Shown here: one piece after another, positions 1 through 7,876 of the stretch
Numbering within the stretch: position 1 is the stretch's first letter
Layout of the letters: each line of letters opens with the position of its first letter
DNA from: Pelolinea sp.
GTDB taxonomy: Bacteria; Chloroflexota; Anaerolineae; Anaerolineales; Anaerolineaceae
Direction: 5' to 3'
NCBI GenBank assembly: GCA_030692365.1
Contig: JAUYCC010000050.1
Coordinates: 1 to 54,330, forward strand
Length of the DNA stretch: 54,330 bases
The notes under the pieces: generated by a model
Databases searched by the model: none
Told to the model about the DNA's origin: nothing
Seen by the model: the letters and a program-made list of their open reading frames with translations, nothing else
Program-made: the position numbers and the translations under genes

Positions 1-76
1 CCGTGATTGGTACCCCGGATTCTCCTTCATTGATTATCTGGATGATCTGGCTTTCACTGTACCTGCTCTTTTTCAT
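1..76 (-). CDS. IS3-family transposase OrfA, N-terminal fragment cut by the window edge
   Basis: The first 25 codons begin MKKSRYSESQIIQII, then NEGESGVPIT. This is the typical start of the helix-turn-helix OrfA protein of IS3-family (IS407-like) elements, which binds the element ends and is joined to the DDE subunit OrfB by frameshifting. An AAGGAG ribosome binding site lies 7 bases before the ATG. The gene runs off the left edge, so completeness cannot be judged. It is short, but the N-terminal motif is characteristic. Confidence 0.7.
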   Translation of the reverse strand, partial: MKKSRYSESQIIQIINEGESGVPIT

Positions 77-446
77 GATCGGCTCCTTTTTTACCTATTG
101 TGTCTATTTATCATTGGTACTATTTTAGGGGAGCCTTACCATGCCAGCGCACCAATTTCTGATTGTGGGGATGATGTGATAACAACGATCAAACCGACAT
201 CTCGCCGAAAGCAAATAAAAGTATAGCAAAGATGAACATTTAGGTTTTATTTCGCCCCTCCTGTCCTGTGGACATCCTCCAAATTTTCGGTGAAAATGGG
301 GAGGTTATAACCCAGAGCGGTTTTTGAGTGGGGATTGTGGTGGGGTAAACCGCGTTACATTAAAAAGGGTTAATCACTGGTGGATCAGTGTTTTACATTT
401 TCCAATGCATTTAATAGTGTTTGCATTACCCCATTCAGATTGTTGA
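77..446. other. Non-coding stretch with presumed IS3 end and repeat copy 1
   Basis: No convincing gene is seen here. The IS3 element presumably ends around 120-135, where CCCCTAAAATAGTACC reads toward the transposase on the minus strand; the exact end cannot be set because the other end lies outside the window. Positions 254-304 hold the first copy of a 51-bp repeat. Positions 385-446 contain the out-of-frame tail of the neighbouring DUF559 gene. Confidence 0.4.
254..304. repeat. 51-bp direct repeat, copy 1 (with hairpin)
   Basis: Matches positions 760-810 at about 45 of 51 bases in the same orientation. The right half can fold back: ATTTTC faces GAAAAT around a short loop. The two copies bracket the DUF559 gene and its displaced C-terminal codons. 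Confidence 0.75.
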
Positions 447-746
447 TCAATCATTATTCCAAAACCTTAATACCTGATATCCCCTCTCAGTAAGATATAC
501 CGTTCGATCATTGTCATATCCTTCCAGATCAAGGTGTTGGCTGCCATCCAGTTCTATGATTAATTTCCAACGTGGGAAGCAGAAATCTGTTATGAAAGGA
601 CCAATCGCATGCTGCCTGCGAAAACTGACACCATTCAATTGGCTCTTCCGTAAATGAGCCCATAATTTTACTTCTGCAGGGGTGAGGGATTTACGCAATG
701 TCGCTGCGCGATGCATGGTTGCGGGAGTTGTGCGTTTGGATTTCAT
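385..746 (-). pseudogene. DUF559 endonuclease-like protein, frameshifted near the C-terminus
   Basis: The open frame (447-746) encodes 99 residues of the DUF559 family, small proteins with a restriction-endonuclease-like fold related to Vsr nucleases. Family features seen are the N-terminal LRKSLTPAEVKLWAHLR, FRRQHAIGPFITDF and IIELDGSQH, which carries the likely catalytic Asp, then YQVLRFWNND. Relatives continue for about 20 more residues. That tail is present in another frame directly after the stop, reading LINNLNGVMQ then TLLNALENVKH and stopping at 385-387. One missing base in the T-run near 452 explains this. The truncated protein keeps the core, so it may still fold. Flanking 51-bp repeats suggest a mobile cassette. 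A sequencing error is possible. Confidence 0.7.
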
Positions 747-759
747 AATTTCTCAATTT

Positions 760-810
760 GCCCCACCTGTCCTGCGGACATCCTCCCCATTTTCGAAGAA
801 AATGGGGAGG
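760..810. repeat. 51-bp direct repeat, copy 2 (perfect palindrome inside)
   Basis: Second copy of the repeat at 254-304. Its right half, 782-810, is a perfect palindrome centred on TTCGAA, with CCTCCCCATTTT facing AAAATGGGGAGG. It lies just upstream of the DUF559 start and 16 bases past the DUF1667 stop, so it could also act as a transcription end for the flavoprotein operon. Confidence 0.75.
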
Positions 811-826
811 GAAGGGAGGGGTCGGG

Positions 827-1198
827 CTAATCCACATCCCGGCTGGCGATCACATCAATGCCGGTGCCAAGCGCGTCTGCCAGAACGACCTGATTGACGC
901 GCACCGGGGTGGGCACTTTCACAGATCGCAATGCCGTCAGTAATTCCGTGATCCTGCCTTTGGGGAAAGGGCTGGCGGTATAGACCGGCAGCAGCGGGTG
1001 GGAGCCTTTCTCAACGCGCACGGTGGTGGCCACCATGCGGCGCGGGTCAGTGATCTCACTCACGGCGTATTCCCTGCCGCGTTTGCAGCCTTCATGCGTT
1101 ACCAAAATTTCACCGTTCTCATGGAGGGCTTCCAGGCGGCAGCCCTTTGGGCAGGCCACACAAATTATTTCGGTTGGTTCAGAGGGGAGGTTTATCAT
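827..1198 (-). CDS. DUF1667 domain protein, third gene of the glycerol-3-phosphate dehydrogenase-like operon
   Basis: A 123-residue protein with CVACPKGC near residue 13 and HEGCKRG near residue 38. These four cysteines suit a metal or Fe-S site and are typical of DUF1667. In many anaerobes this family is encoded next to two FAD-dependent oxidoreductases of the GlpA/GlpB type. The same order is seen here, with only 4 bases separating it from the upstream oxidoreductase. The role is inferred to be an electron-transfer or assembly subunit of that complex; no enzymatic activity can be read from the sequence. Confidence 0.85.
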   Translation of the reverse strand: MINLPSEPTEIICVACPKGCRLEALHENGEILVTHEGCKRGREYAVSEITDPRRMVATTVRVEKGSHPLLPVYTASPFPKGRITELLTALRSVKVPTPVRVNQVVLADALGTGIDVIASRDVD

Positions 1199-1202
1199 GG
1201 CA

Positions 1203-2477
1203 TCATCGTTTGTTGATGTTCAATACAAGTTTATCCGTTTTTTGAAGTTCATCAGCTGTTTCCGGTTTGAGATTCAGTGTAACCATCTCGCCCGGGCGGG
1301 CATAAGGCAGCGCGCGGCGCGCGATCTGATTCTCCCCTGCCACCGCTTCCACCCAAACAGGCGTTTCGATTGGCTGCCGCACACGCATTTGCAAGGCGAT
1401 ACTTCCTTCGGACAGGTCATTGGGGTCAATGGCGTGGGGAACCACGTAACGCACACTTTCACCCGCGCTGACAGGCACCAGTCGCGCGGGTTTTGCCAGC
1501 TTGCCCTGCGCGAACAGAGCCGCGCTCTTGCCAGCTTCATATCCAGCCTCCGTGACCCAGTCTACCAGGTCATAGACATGCACCACGTTACCTGCCGCGA
1601 AAACGCCCGGGACATTCGTCTGGAAGCGGTTATCCACAAAGGGGCCACCAGTCACCGGGTCAAGCCGAACACCAGCCTGGCGGGAGAGTTCGTTTTCAGG
1701 GATCAAACCTACCGAAAGTAACAATGTATCGCAGGGTATTATCTCTTCGCTGCCCGGAATGGGCTGCCATTTATCGTCCACTGCCACCGCTTCGATAGCT
1801 TCAACGCGTTGGTTGCCGATGATGCGTTTTACGGTGTGCTGGAGCTGCAGCGGGATATTGTAGTCCTGCAGACACTGAACATAGTTACGGGTCAAGCCTG
1901 AAAGGTAAGGCATGATCTCCAGAACACGCTCCACTTTGGCGCCTTCAAATGTCAGGCGGCGCGCCATGATCATACCAATATCGCCGGAACCCAGGATGAC
2001 AAACCGCCTGCCGGGCATAAACCCTTCCACGTTCACCCAGCGCTGGGCTGTTCCCGCTGAATACACACCCGCCGGGCGGGCGCCGGGCAGGCGCACCTGC
2101 GCGTGCGTGCGCTCGCGGCAGCCCATGGCAAAGATCAAGGCTTTAGCTTGAACCTCATGAATGCCGCCCCGCTGGCTGGTAACGAACAGCCGCCGGTCAG
2201 AGGTAGCCTCCAGCACCATGCTGTCCAGGATGGCATCTACCTTGAGGTCATGTGCTTCTTTAATAAAGCGTTGGGCGTAACTGGGGCCAGGCAGGTCTTC
2301 CTTGAATACTTCCACCCCAAAACCATTGTGGATGCATTGCAATAGAATACCGCCCAGTTCAACATCGCGTTCGATAACCAGCACGCGTTCCGCGCCATTC
2401 TTTTTTGCGGCAATAGCCGCGGCCAGACCGCCCGGTCCGCTGCCTACTACCACCACATCGTATTCACGGCTAATCAT
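1203..2477 (-). CDS. NAD(P)/FAD-dependent oxidoreductase, GlpB-like subunit
   Basis: About 424 residues when started at MISREYD. A dinucleotide-binding motif VVVGSGPGGLAAA opens the protein, a second nucleotide-binding motif FVILGSGDIGMIMARR lies mid-protein, and GVFAAGNVVHVYDLVDW is the usual C-terminal FAD segment. This is the pyridine-nucleotide disulfide oxidoreductase fold. The frame stays open further upstream, but the ATG at 2477 starts directly before the FAD motif and overlaps the preceding stop by 8 bases, as expected for coupled translation. It probably passes electrons within a glycerol-3-phosphate dehydrogenase-like complex. The substrate is inferred from the neighbouring gene only. 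Confidence 0.85.
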   Translation of the reverse strand: MISREYDVVVVGSGPGGLAAAIAAKKNGAERVLVIERDVELGGILLQCIHNGFGVEVFKEDLPGPSYAQRFIKEAHDLKVDAILDSMVLEATSDRRLFVTSQRGGIHEVQAKALIFAMGCRERTHAQVRLPGARPAGVYSAGTAQRWVNVEGFMPGRRFVILGSGDIGMIMARRLTFEGAKVERVLEIMPYLSGLTRNYVQCLQDYNIPLQLQHTVKRIIGNQRVEAIEAVAVDDKWQPIPGSEEIIPCDTLLLSVGLIPENELSRQAGVRLDPVTGGPFVDNRFQTNVPGVFAAGNVVHVYDLVDWVTEAGYEAGKSAALFAQGKLAKPARLVPVSAGESVRYVVPHAIDPNDLSEGSIALQMRVRQPIETPVWVEAVAGENQIARRALPYARPGEMVTLNLKPETADELQKTDKLVLNINKR

Positions 2478-3963
2478 TGTCAGCCTCCACCTCTTTGGTC
2501 GAACGGACAAGGAAGCGCGAGTCAGAGCCTTTTTTGCTGACTTCCAATTCTGATATTCCAAGTTCACGCGCCAGAATATGCGTGACGCGTGGCATATCGA
2601 AACCGCCCTGGCAGCGGCCGGTGCCCAGCCAGGTGCGGCGCTTAATGCTGTCATAGGAACGCGCCGGAACCAGCGAATAAATTTCGGCGACAATCTCGCC
2701 TTCGGTCACATTTTCACAGCGGCACACAACACGCCCGAAACGGCTGTCTTTGTCGATCACCTGCTGGCGCTGCGCGTGCGTCATGTGGCGGAACTGCGGG
2801 CGCGCCGGCCGGATGGGATTCCAGTCCTTCTTGACCTTCAAGTCTTCTCCCGCGTCTTTAAGCAGGTCCACAACGCGCTGGGCGATGGCCGGGGATGAAG
2901 AAAGCCCGGGTGATTCGATGCCGCCCAGGTTAACCAATCCCTGAACATTCTGCGGTATTTCCACAATAAAATCCTGGCTGTATTTAACACCAGGTGTTTC
3001 GCAGGGGGCGTTACCCGCGGCGCGCAGCCCGGCGAAGATGGCGATAACGTGGCGCACATCCACTGCTGGTACCAGTTTCTTGCCACCAGCCAGCACTTCC
3101 TGCAATCCGGGGGTGGTATTGGTCTTGTCGGTCTTATCTTCCTGGTCAACCGCAGTAGGGCCGAGCATGGTATTGCCGTGAACAGTGGCTGTGGCCAGTA
3201 TCCCCTTGCTGACAGCGGTAGGAACCGGGAAATACACAGATTTAAGTTGAAATTCGGCGCGGTCAATGATCAGATATTCGCCCTTGCGTGGGGTTATCTT
3301 GAATTCAGGTCGGACGCCAGCTTTGTGCATAACCACGTCCGAATACAAACCGGCGGCGTTGATCGCCCAGCGGCAGGCAAAATCGACGCGACTGGTGCGA
3401 ACACCAATTATGCGTTTCTTTTCTATAATGAAATCTTCAAAGGCGGTATCGCGCAGGATCTTGACGCCGTTCATCACCGCGTTTTCGGCTGCGGCCAGGG
3501 TAACCCCGAAGGGGTCACACATAGCGCCGGTTTCGGCAAAGAGGGCGCCGCTGACCAGGGGATTGATGAGCGGCTCGCGCTTACGCATCTCGTCCGCTGA
3601 AAGCAGGCGCATACCCGGAACGCTGTTGCGCTTGCCGCGCTCAATAAGTATATCCAGTTTGGGAAGTTCTTCATCGCCCACCGCCACCACATAATCACCG
3701 CAGCGGTCAAAGGCGAAGTTAAGCTCACCAGCGATCTGCGGCCACATGGGCACAGCAGCCACGTTTAGTGTAGCTTTCAGGGAACCGGTGACCGGGTCAT
3801 AGCCGGGATGCACCAGCGCGGTGTTGGCCGCTGAGGTGCCCGAACCGATATCCTCTTCTTTTTCAATGAGTAGAATTTTCAGTTGATAGCGGGAAAGAAA
3901 CCGCGCGGTCATGCAGCCAACCACGCCCCCGCCGATGATGATGACATCGTAGTTTTCAGACAA
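2470..3963 (-). CDS. FAD-dependent oxidoreductase, GlpA-like glycerol-3-phosphate dehydrogenase with BFD domain
   Basis: A 497-residue protein. It has an N-terminal FAD motif (VIIIGGGVVGCMTARFLSRY), a DAO-type oxidase domain, and a C-terminal BFD-like [2Fe-2S] domain starting at CRCENVTEGE (C414, C416) and ending GTGRCQGGFD (C451). Most relatives carry a fourth cysteine five residues after that third one; here the position is Asp456, so the cluster may be altered or absent. The likely reaction is oxidation of glycerol 3-phosphate to dihydroxyacetone phosphate, or of a similar hydroxyacid. It starts at a TTG preceded by AGGAG. It is the first gene of a three-gene operon with the GlpB-like and DUF1667 proteins. 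Confidence 0.85.
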   Translation of the reverse strand: MSENYDVIIIGGGVVGCMTARFLSRYQLKILLIEKEEDIGSGTSAANTALVHPGYDPVTGSLKATLNVAAVPMWPQIAGELNFAFDRCGDYVVAVGDEELPKLDILIERGKRNSVPGMRLLSADEMRKREPLINPLVSGALFAETGAMCDPFGVTLAAAENAVMNGVKILRDTAFEDFIIEKKRIIGVRTSRVDFACRWAINAAGLYSDVVMHKAGVRPEFKITPRKGEYLIIDRAEFQLKSVYFPVPTAVSKGILATATVHGNTMLGPTAVDQEDKTDKTNTTPGLQEVLAGGKKLVPAVDVRHVIAIFAGLRAAGNAPCETPGVKYSQDFIVEIPQNVQGLVNLGGIESPGLSSSPAIAQRVVDLLKDAGEDLKVKKDWNPIRPARPQFRHMTHAQRQQVIDKDSRFGRVVCRCENVTEGEIVAEIYSLVPARSYDSIKRRTWLGTGRCQGGFDMPRVTHILARELGISELEVSKKGSDSRFLVRSTKEVEADND

Positions 3964-4137
3964 AATGAATCTCCTGCAAGGGTATCGCGAACCCCTGAAT
4001 TATAGAAGCAATTGTACAAATCGGGTATGCACAGAAGAGCACTATTTTTCAGGTATTTACCTTTTCCTCAAGCGATAAATAATGCCATCTATAATAATCT
4101 AGTCAGACATGACCTGTAATAATAATGGAGAAAAATT

Positions 4138-4662
4138 ATGAAATCTGTAATTTGGGCAATATTCACAGTCAGCCTGGCACTCAATGCTTGCGCCCGGATG
4201 CCAGCCGCACGCCCTGACGATTTCAGCCTGACCCTGGACTGGGGTACCGGTGCGCTGCCGCCACCCTTCCATTATTCGTATACCATTGCTATCGGCCCTA
4301 ACCTTGTCGGTAAGTTTACCTACCAACCTGGTTATGGACCTGAGGATTCAGTTGAAATCTGGAAGACAGATTTTAACCTGGAAAGCAATGACCTGGATGC
4401 GCTTTACAGCACTCTGGCGGAAAAAGGGATGCTGTGCTCGAGCTGGTCCACCGGCCAGCCGCTGCTGGGTGGGAAGTCCACCAGCCTGATCATTACCGCC
4501 TCTGGAAAAGACTATCACGTGCCGAGCGTTTCCGAATTGACCCAATCTGAACGCGACAAAGTCGAGGCAATTATCGATACCATCCGCGGTTATGTTCCGC
4601 AGGCCATATGGGATGAAATGAACGAGTGTCAAGCTGAATTTGAAGAGGGATTCGAGAATTAA
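4138..4662 (+). CDS. Putative lipoprotein of unknown function
   Basis: A 174-residue protein with a signal peptide ending in LNAC, a lipobox that would acylate Cys at about residue 18 and anchor it outside the membrane. The mature part is mixed alpha/beta with no motif I recognise. Two further cysteines (the CSS segment and MNEC) could pair. A good ribosome binding site (GGAG) sits 7 bases before the ATG, and a TATAAT box lies near 4092. It is a single gene between divergent or convergent neighbours, so context gives no function. Confidence 0.75.
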   Translation: MKSVIWAIFTVSLALNACARMPAARPDDFSLTLDWGTGALPPPFHYSYTIAIGPNLVGKFTYQPGYGPEDSVEIWKTDFNLESNDLDALYSTLAEKGMLCSSWSTGQPLLGGKSTSLIITASGKDYHVPSVSELTQSERDKVEAIIDTIRGYVPQAIWDEMNECQAEFEEGFEN

Positions 4663-4795
4663 TTAGAAAATCCGGAAAAATAGAGTTTGGTTCGATTATT
4701 TACTGGTTTCCGCCTGCTTCCCCCTATATAAATTTGGCACATTCAGGATGCTGTCCAGATTATTAGATCAAGAATTTATTGACTGAAATCGCTAC
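4663..4795. other. Intergenic gap without recognisable features
   Basis: Convergent gap between the lipoprotein and the CYTH gene. I see no strong hairpin or promoter. Confidence 0.4.
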
Positions 4796-5392
4796 TCATA
4801 ATCCCAGATCTCTCGGATTTGCCTCGATGTCCTTAAATGTATCGAAAGTCAGGTCCCTCATATTTAAGCCAAGTTTTTCCTTAAGGTTATTGAAAAGCGC
4901 CAGATAACTTAGGGTGCTTCTCTTCGCCCAATCCAGGTCCAGCTTTTCGGCGACTCCCCTGATGCTTTCGGTATCCGGTCCTTCCACCTCACAGAAATTA
5001 CCAAAAGGCATCTCATCCAGTGAGATTTCCACATCTTCCAGCATCCAGGCGCTGCGGTATTTCTCATACACCAGCATGACTTCAAAGCCAAGGCCTTCAA
5101 GGATGGCGCGCGTGGTTTCCAGGTCGCTGGCCTCTACTTCCAGTTCTTCGCGGGCGGTAACCTCACCCGTCGGATCGTTCGCGCCTTTCCAAGTCAGGCG
5201 GCAGACTTTGTCCTGCCGCAGGCGCAGCGTCTGAAAGGAACTGCTCAATCGCCTGTCGGGTGTGTCAAAACGCAGGTTAATTTCAAGGATGCGCGGCTGT
5301 TTTAGGCGCGCGCCCAATGAAACCAGTCTCGCTTCAAACGCCTTGGGGTCGTTTAGAAAGAATTTAACTTCCTGTTCCAGTTTGCGGCTCAC
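4796..5392 (-). CDS. CYTH-domain protein, class IV adenylate cyclase (CyaB)-like
   Basis: A 198-residue protein whose N-terminus carries the CYTH signature ExExK (EQEVKF, residues 6-11). Further charged strands of the triphosphate tunnel follow: LRLRQD, CRLTWKG, REELEVE, RSAWMLEDVEISLDEM and FCEVEG. The family binds triphosphates with divalent metal and includes CyaB adenylate cyclases, thiamine triphosphatases and inorganic triphosphatases. Which reaction applies cannot be decided here, though the pattern is closest to CyaB. It starts at GTG with an AAAGGAGG site and overlaps the end of the upstream membrane-protein gene by 29 bases. Confidence 0.8.
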   Translation of the reverse strand: MSRKLEQEVKFFLNDPKAFEARLVSLGARLKQPRILEINLRFDTPDRRLSSSFQTLRLRQDKVCRLTWKGANDPTGEVTAREELEVEASDLETTRAILEGLGFEVMLVYEKYRSAWMLEDVEISLDEMPFGNFCEVEGPDTESIRGVAEKLDLDWAKRSTLSYLALFNNLKEKLGLNMRDLTFDTFKDIEANPRDLGL

Positions 5393-5840
5393 TGGTCGCC
5401 TCCTTTCGCAAAAGTTCTGTTTTTTGGGTAAGCAGAAACATCCAGATCAGGGTGACGGCGGTGATAAAAAACGCGGTGAATAATTGGATAAAAAAAGCCT
5501 CCCGCATGCTAAACCAGACGCGGTCTGTCCAGAACCAAACCAGAAAAACCCCGCCGAGAACGCGGTTAAAACGCCCGCTAAATTTCAATTTCAGCAGCAG
5601 GAAGATCCACGCGAACGTGAACCCTGCCCCGATTATCGCGCCGGTAATGGCGAAATAAAGCGGGCGCGGCCAGATATTGAGCTCTAGCAAATAATCCCAA
5701 TAACGCAGCGCCTCAGCCAACCGCAGCCAGCCTATGAGGGCGTAAACAGATAACAGGCACAGCGAAATGATCCTGCGCCAGTGGCCGATTTTTTTGTTGC
5801 TTTTATTTTCAGGTGAGGAGTTTTCTTTTTCCGCTTGCAT
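5364..5840 (-). CDS. Small integral membrane protein of unknown function
   Basis: A 158-residue protein with a charged N-terminus and about four hydrophobic segments: near 25-45 (ISLCLLSVYALIGWL), 60-85 (LYFAITGAIIGAGFTFAWIF), 95-112 (LGGVFLVWFW) and 115-140 (FFIQLFTAFFITAVTLIWMF). No family motif is recognised. A TATAAT box at 5855-5860 lies only 14 bases before the ATG, implying a very short leader without a ribosome binding site. It is co-transcribed with, and overlaps, the CYTH gene. Confidence 0.7.
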   Translation of the reverse strand: MQAEKENSSPENKSNKKIGHWRRIISLCLLSVYALIGWLRLAEALRYWDYLLELNIWPRPLYFAITGAIIGAGFTFAWIFLLLKLKFSGRFNRVLGGVFLVWFWTDRVWFSMREAFFIQLFTAFFITAVTLIWMFLLTQKTELLRKEATSEPQTGTGS

Positions 5841-5949
5841 AGGGTATGCGGGGAATTATAGCATCCGCTTTCTTTGGTAATTTTCATAACAACCCAACTC
5901 AGCGTGATATACTGCTTGCGTAACCTGACTCTACGGAGGACTTTGAAAA
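5841..5949. promoter_or_regulatory. Divergent promoter region (membrane protein / gatC)
   Basis: Two -10 boxes face opposite ways: TATAAT on the minus strand (5855-5860) for the membrane-protein gene, and TATACT on the plus strand (5908-5913) for gatC. Matching -35 boxes are weak. gatC has a GGAGGA ribosome binding site 10 bases before its ATG. Confidence 0.5.
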
Positions 5950-6279
5950 ATGCCCGGGCACAAAGAGGATATCACCCCTGAAGTGTTTAATCACCTGGTT
6001 CAATTGGCCGCGCTGGAACTGGAAAATAGCCAGTCAGAGTATTTAAGAAGCGAGTTGAACAAACAGCTGGCATCTATCCGTGAACTGGAAGCCATCAAAC
6101 TGGAGGAAAGCCTGCCGGCAGCCTCCCACGGCGTGCCTTACCCGCCGGAACACAAACCCGCGCTGCGTGAGGATGAATGGGAAACCTGCCCCGAAGCCAA
6201 AGCTATTACCGCCCAGGCGCCGCAGTTTGAAGACGGTTACATCATCGTCCCCGATATTCCGCACACCACCCTGGAGTAA
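5950..6279 (+). CDS. gatC: Aspartyl/glutamyl-tRNA(Asn/Gln) amidotransferase subunit C
   Basis: A 109-residue GatC. The N-terminal helix pair (ITPEVFNHLVQLAALELENSQ) and the C-terminal belt segment with VPYPPEHKPALREDEWETCP match the family, which wraps around GatA and stabilises GatCAB. The trimer converts Glu-tRNA(Gln) and/or Asp-tRNA(Asn) to the amidated forms in the cytoplasm. It is first in gatC-gatA-gatB, with 3 bases between its stop and the gatA start. Confidence 0.92.
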   Translation: MPGHKEDITPEVFNHLVQLAALELENSQSEYLRSELNKQLASIRELEAIKLEESLPAASHGVPYPPEHKPALREDEWETCPEAKAITAQAPQFEDGYIIVPDIPHTTLE

Positions 6280-6282
6280 CCC

Positions 6283-7875
6283 ATGGAACTCTGCGACCTT
6301 TCCGCCCTTGATATCAGCCGCATGCTGCGCTCCAGGCAAACCTCCGCTTTGGAAGTAGTGAACTCCTGCCTGGCGCGTGTTGAAAAAGTAGACGGGCGTC
6401 CTGGCGTGCTGGACAGCGGTCCGGAAACCGAAGAAGATACCCGCCGGGTGCATGCTTTCATCAGCCTGAATGCCGATAAAGCCCGTGCGCGTGCGCGGGA
6501 TGTTGATAAACAATTGGCTGCCGGCGAGAACCCCGGTCCTCTGGGTGGAATCCCGTTCACGGTCAAGGATATTTTTTGCGTCAAGGATACGCTTTCCACA
6601 GCCGCGTCGCGTATTCTTTCCAATTTTGTTTCCCCTTATACCGCTACACCCGTTGAGCGGATGCTTAAGGCAGGCGCCGTATCCCTCGGCAAGGTCAATC
6701 TGGATGAATTCACTTACGGTTCATCCAACGAATCCTCCGCTTTCCAGCCATCACCGCGTAACCCGTGGGATACCTCGCGGGTGCCGGGCGGTTCCTCTGG
6801 TGGTAGCGCGGCTTCAGTGGGGGCGGGTGAAGCCTTCTTATCTCTTGGGACGGATACCGCTGGATCGATCCGCCAGCCAGCCGCGTTCTGCGGCGTGGTT
6901 GGACTGAAACCCACCTACGGGCGGGTGTCGAGATACGGGCTGATTGCTTTCGGTTCCTCGCTGGACTGCCCCGGGCCTGTGGCGCGCAGCGCGGCGGATG
7001 CTGCCCTGATGATGAACGCCATAGCCGGCGCGGACAGGCATGACGCCACCGCGGCGGCAGTGCCGGTGCCGGATTATCTGGCGGGGCTGGATAAAGATAT
7101 TAAAGGTATGCGCATCGGTCTATCCCCCGATTATTTCCGCATTACCTTCCCAGACGCGCAGAGCGGTGATTACCACGAGCAGCAGGTGCCGGACGAGATC
7201 AAAGCCGCGGTGCTACGGGCGGTGGAGATTTACCGTGCGCTGGGTGCGGAGATCATTGAAGACGTACCTATGCCCAACACGCGCTACGGCATCCCGGCTT
7301 ACTTTGTCATCAGCCGCGTGGAAGCCGCCTCTAATCTGCACCGCTTTGATGGGGTGAAATATGGCTACCGCACAAAAAGCCCGGTCGGTGAACTGAAAGA
7401 CCTCTACCGGCGCTCGCGAGGCGAAGGGTTTGGCCTCCAGCCCAAACTGCGCATCCTGATGGGTATGTATGTCAGCGCGGCTCAATACAGCGAACAATAT
7501 TACCGCCGCGCTCTGCGAGTACGCACGCTCATCCGCCGCGATTTTGAAGCAGCATTCGACCCCATAGGCAAATACCGACTCGACACGCTGCTGACCCCTA
7601 CCACCCCCACAACAGCCTTCCCGATGAAGGGCGTGTACGGCGATTCGGTGCTGATGCAGTATGCTGACCAGCTCACCGTGCCGGCCAATCATGCCGGTTC
7701 CCCTGGAATTTCATTCCCTGGCGGGTTTGACTATGCCGGGCTGCCCATCGGGCTGCAGTTGCTGGGTCCTGATTTTTCTGAAGCGGCGCTGCTGCAGCTG
7801 ACGCACGCTTATGAAAAAGTCACCGCGGACGCGGAGTGGCGCAAGCGCCGCCCGGCTGTGCTGGAGGAGGTGTAA
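6283..7875 (+). CDS. gatA: Aspartyl/glutamyl-tRNA(Asn/Gln) amidotransferase subunit A
   Basis: A 530-residue amidase-signature protein that frees ammonia from glutamine for the GatB site. The Ser-cisSer-Lys triad is visible: K95 in FTVKDIF, the cis-Ser at about 171 in GGSSGGSAA and the nucleophile S195 in DTAGSIRQPA. It is longer than the usual roughly 485 residues. Extra segments lie near residues 38-56 (rich in D, E and P) and near 285-305 (FPDAQSGDYHEQQ), probably surface loops. It is coupled to gatC and followed by gatB after one base. Confidence 0.95.
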   Translation: MELCDLSALDISRMLRSRQTSALEVVNSCLARVEKVDGRPGVLDSGPETEEDTRRVHAFISLNADKARARARDVDKQLAAGENPGPLGGIPFTVKDIFCVKDTLSTAASRILSNFVSPYTATPVERMLKAGAVSLGKVNLDEFTYGSSNESSAFQPSPRNPWDTSRVPGGSSGGSAASVGAGEAFLSLGTDTAGSIRQPAAFCGVVGLKPTYGRVSRYGLIAFGSSLDCPGPVARSAADAALMMNAIAGADRHDATAAAVPVPDYLAGLDKDIKGMRIGLSPDYFRITFPDAQSGDYHEQQVPDEIKAAVLRAVEIYRALGAEIIEDVPMPNTRYGIPAYFVISRVEAASNLHRFDGVKYGYRTKSPVGELKDLYRRSRGEGFGLQPKLRILMGMYVSAAQYSEQYYRRALRVRTLIRRDFEAAFDPIGKYRLDTLLTPTTPTTAFPMKGVYGDSVLMQYADQLTVPANHAGSPGISFPGGFDYAGLPIGLQLLGPDFSEAALLQLTHAYEKVTADAEWRKRRPAVLEEV

Positions 7876-7876
7876 C

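Noticed and set aside
1023-1721. Long plus-strand open frame of 232 codons opposite the GlpB-like gene
   Set aside because: It lies antisense to a well-supported flavoprotein gene and its translation has no recognisable motif.
2478-2693. Longer N-terminus for the GlpB-like protein
   Set aside because: The extra 72 residues lie within the upstream gene and have no family similarity; the FAD motif begins right after the ATG at 2477.
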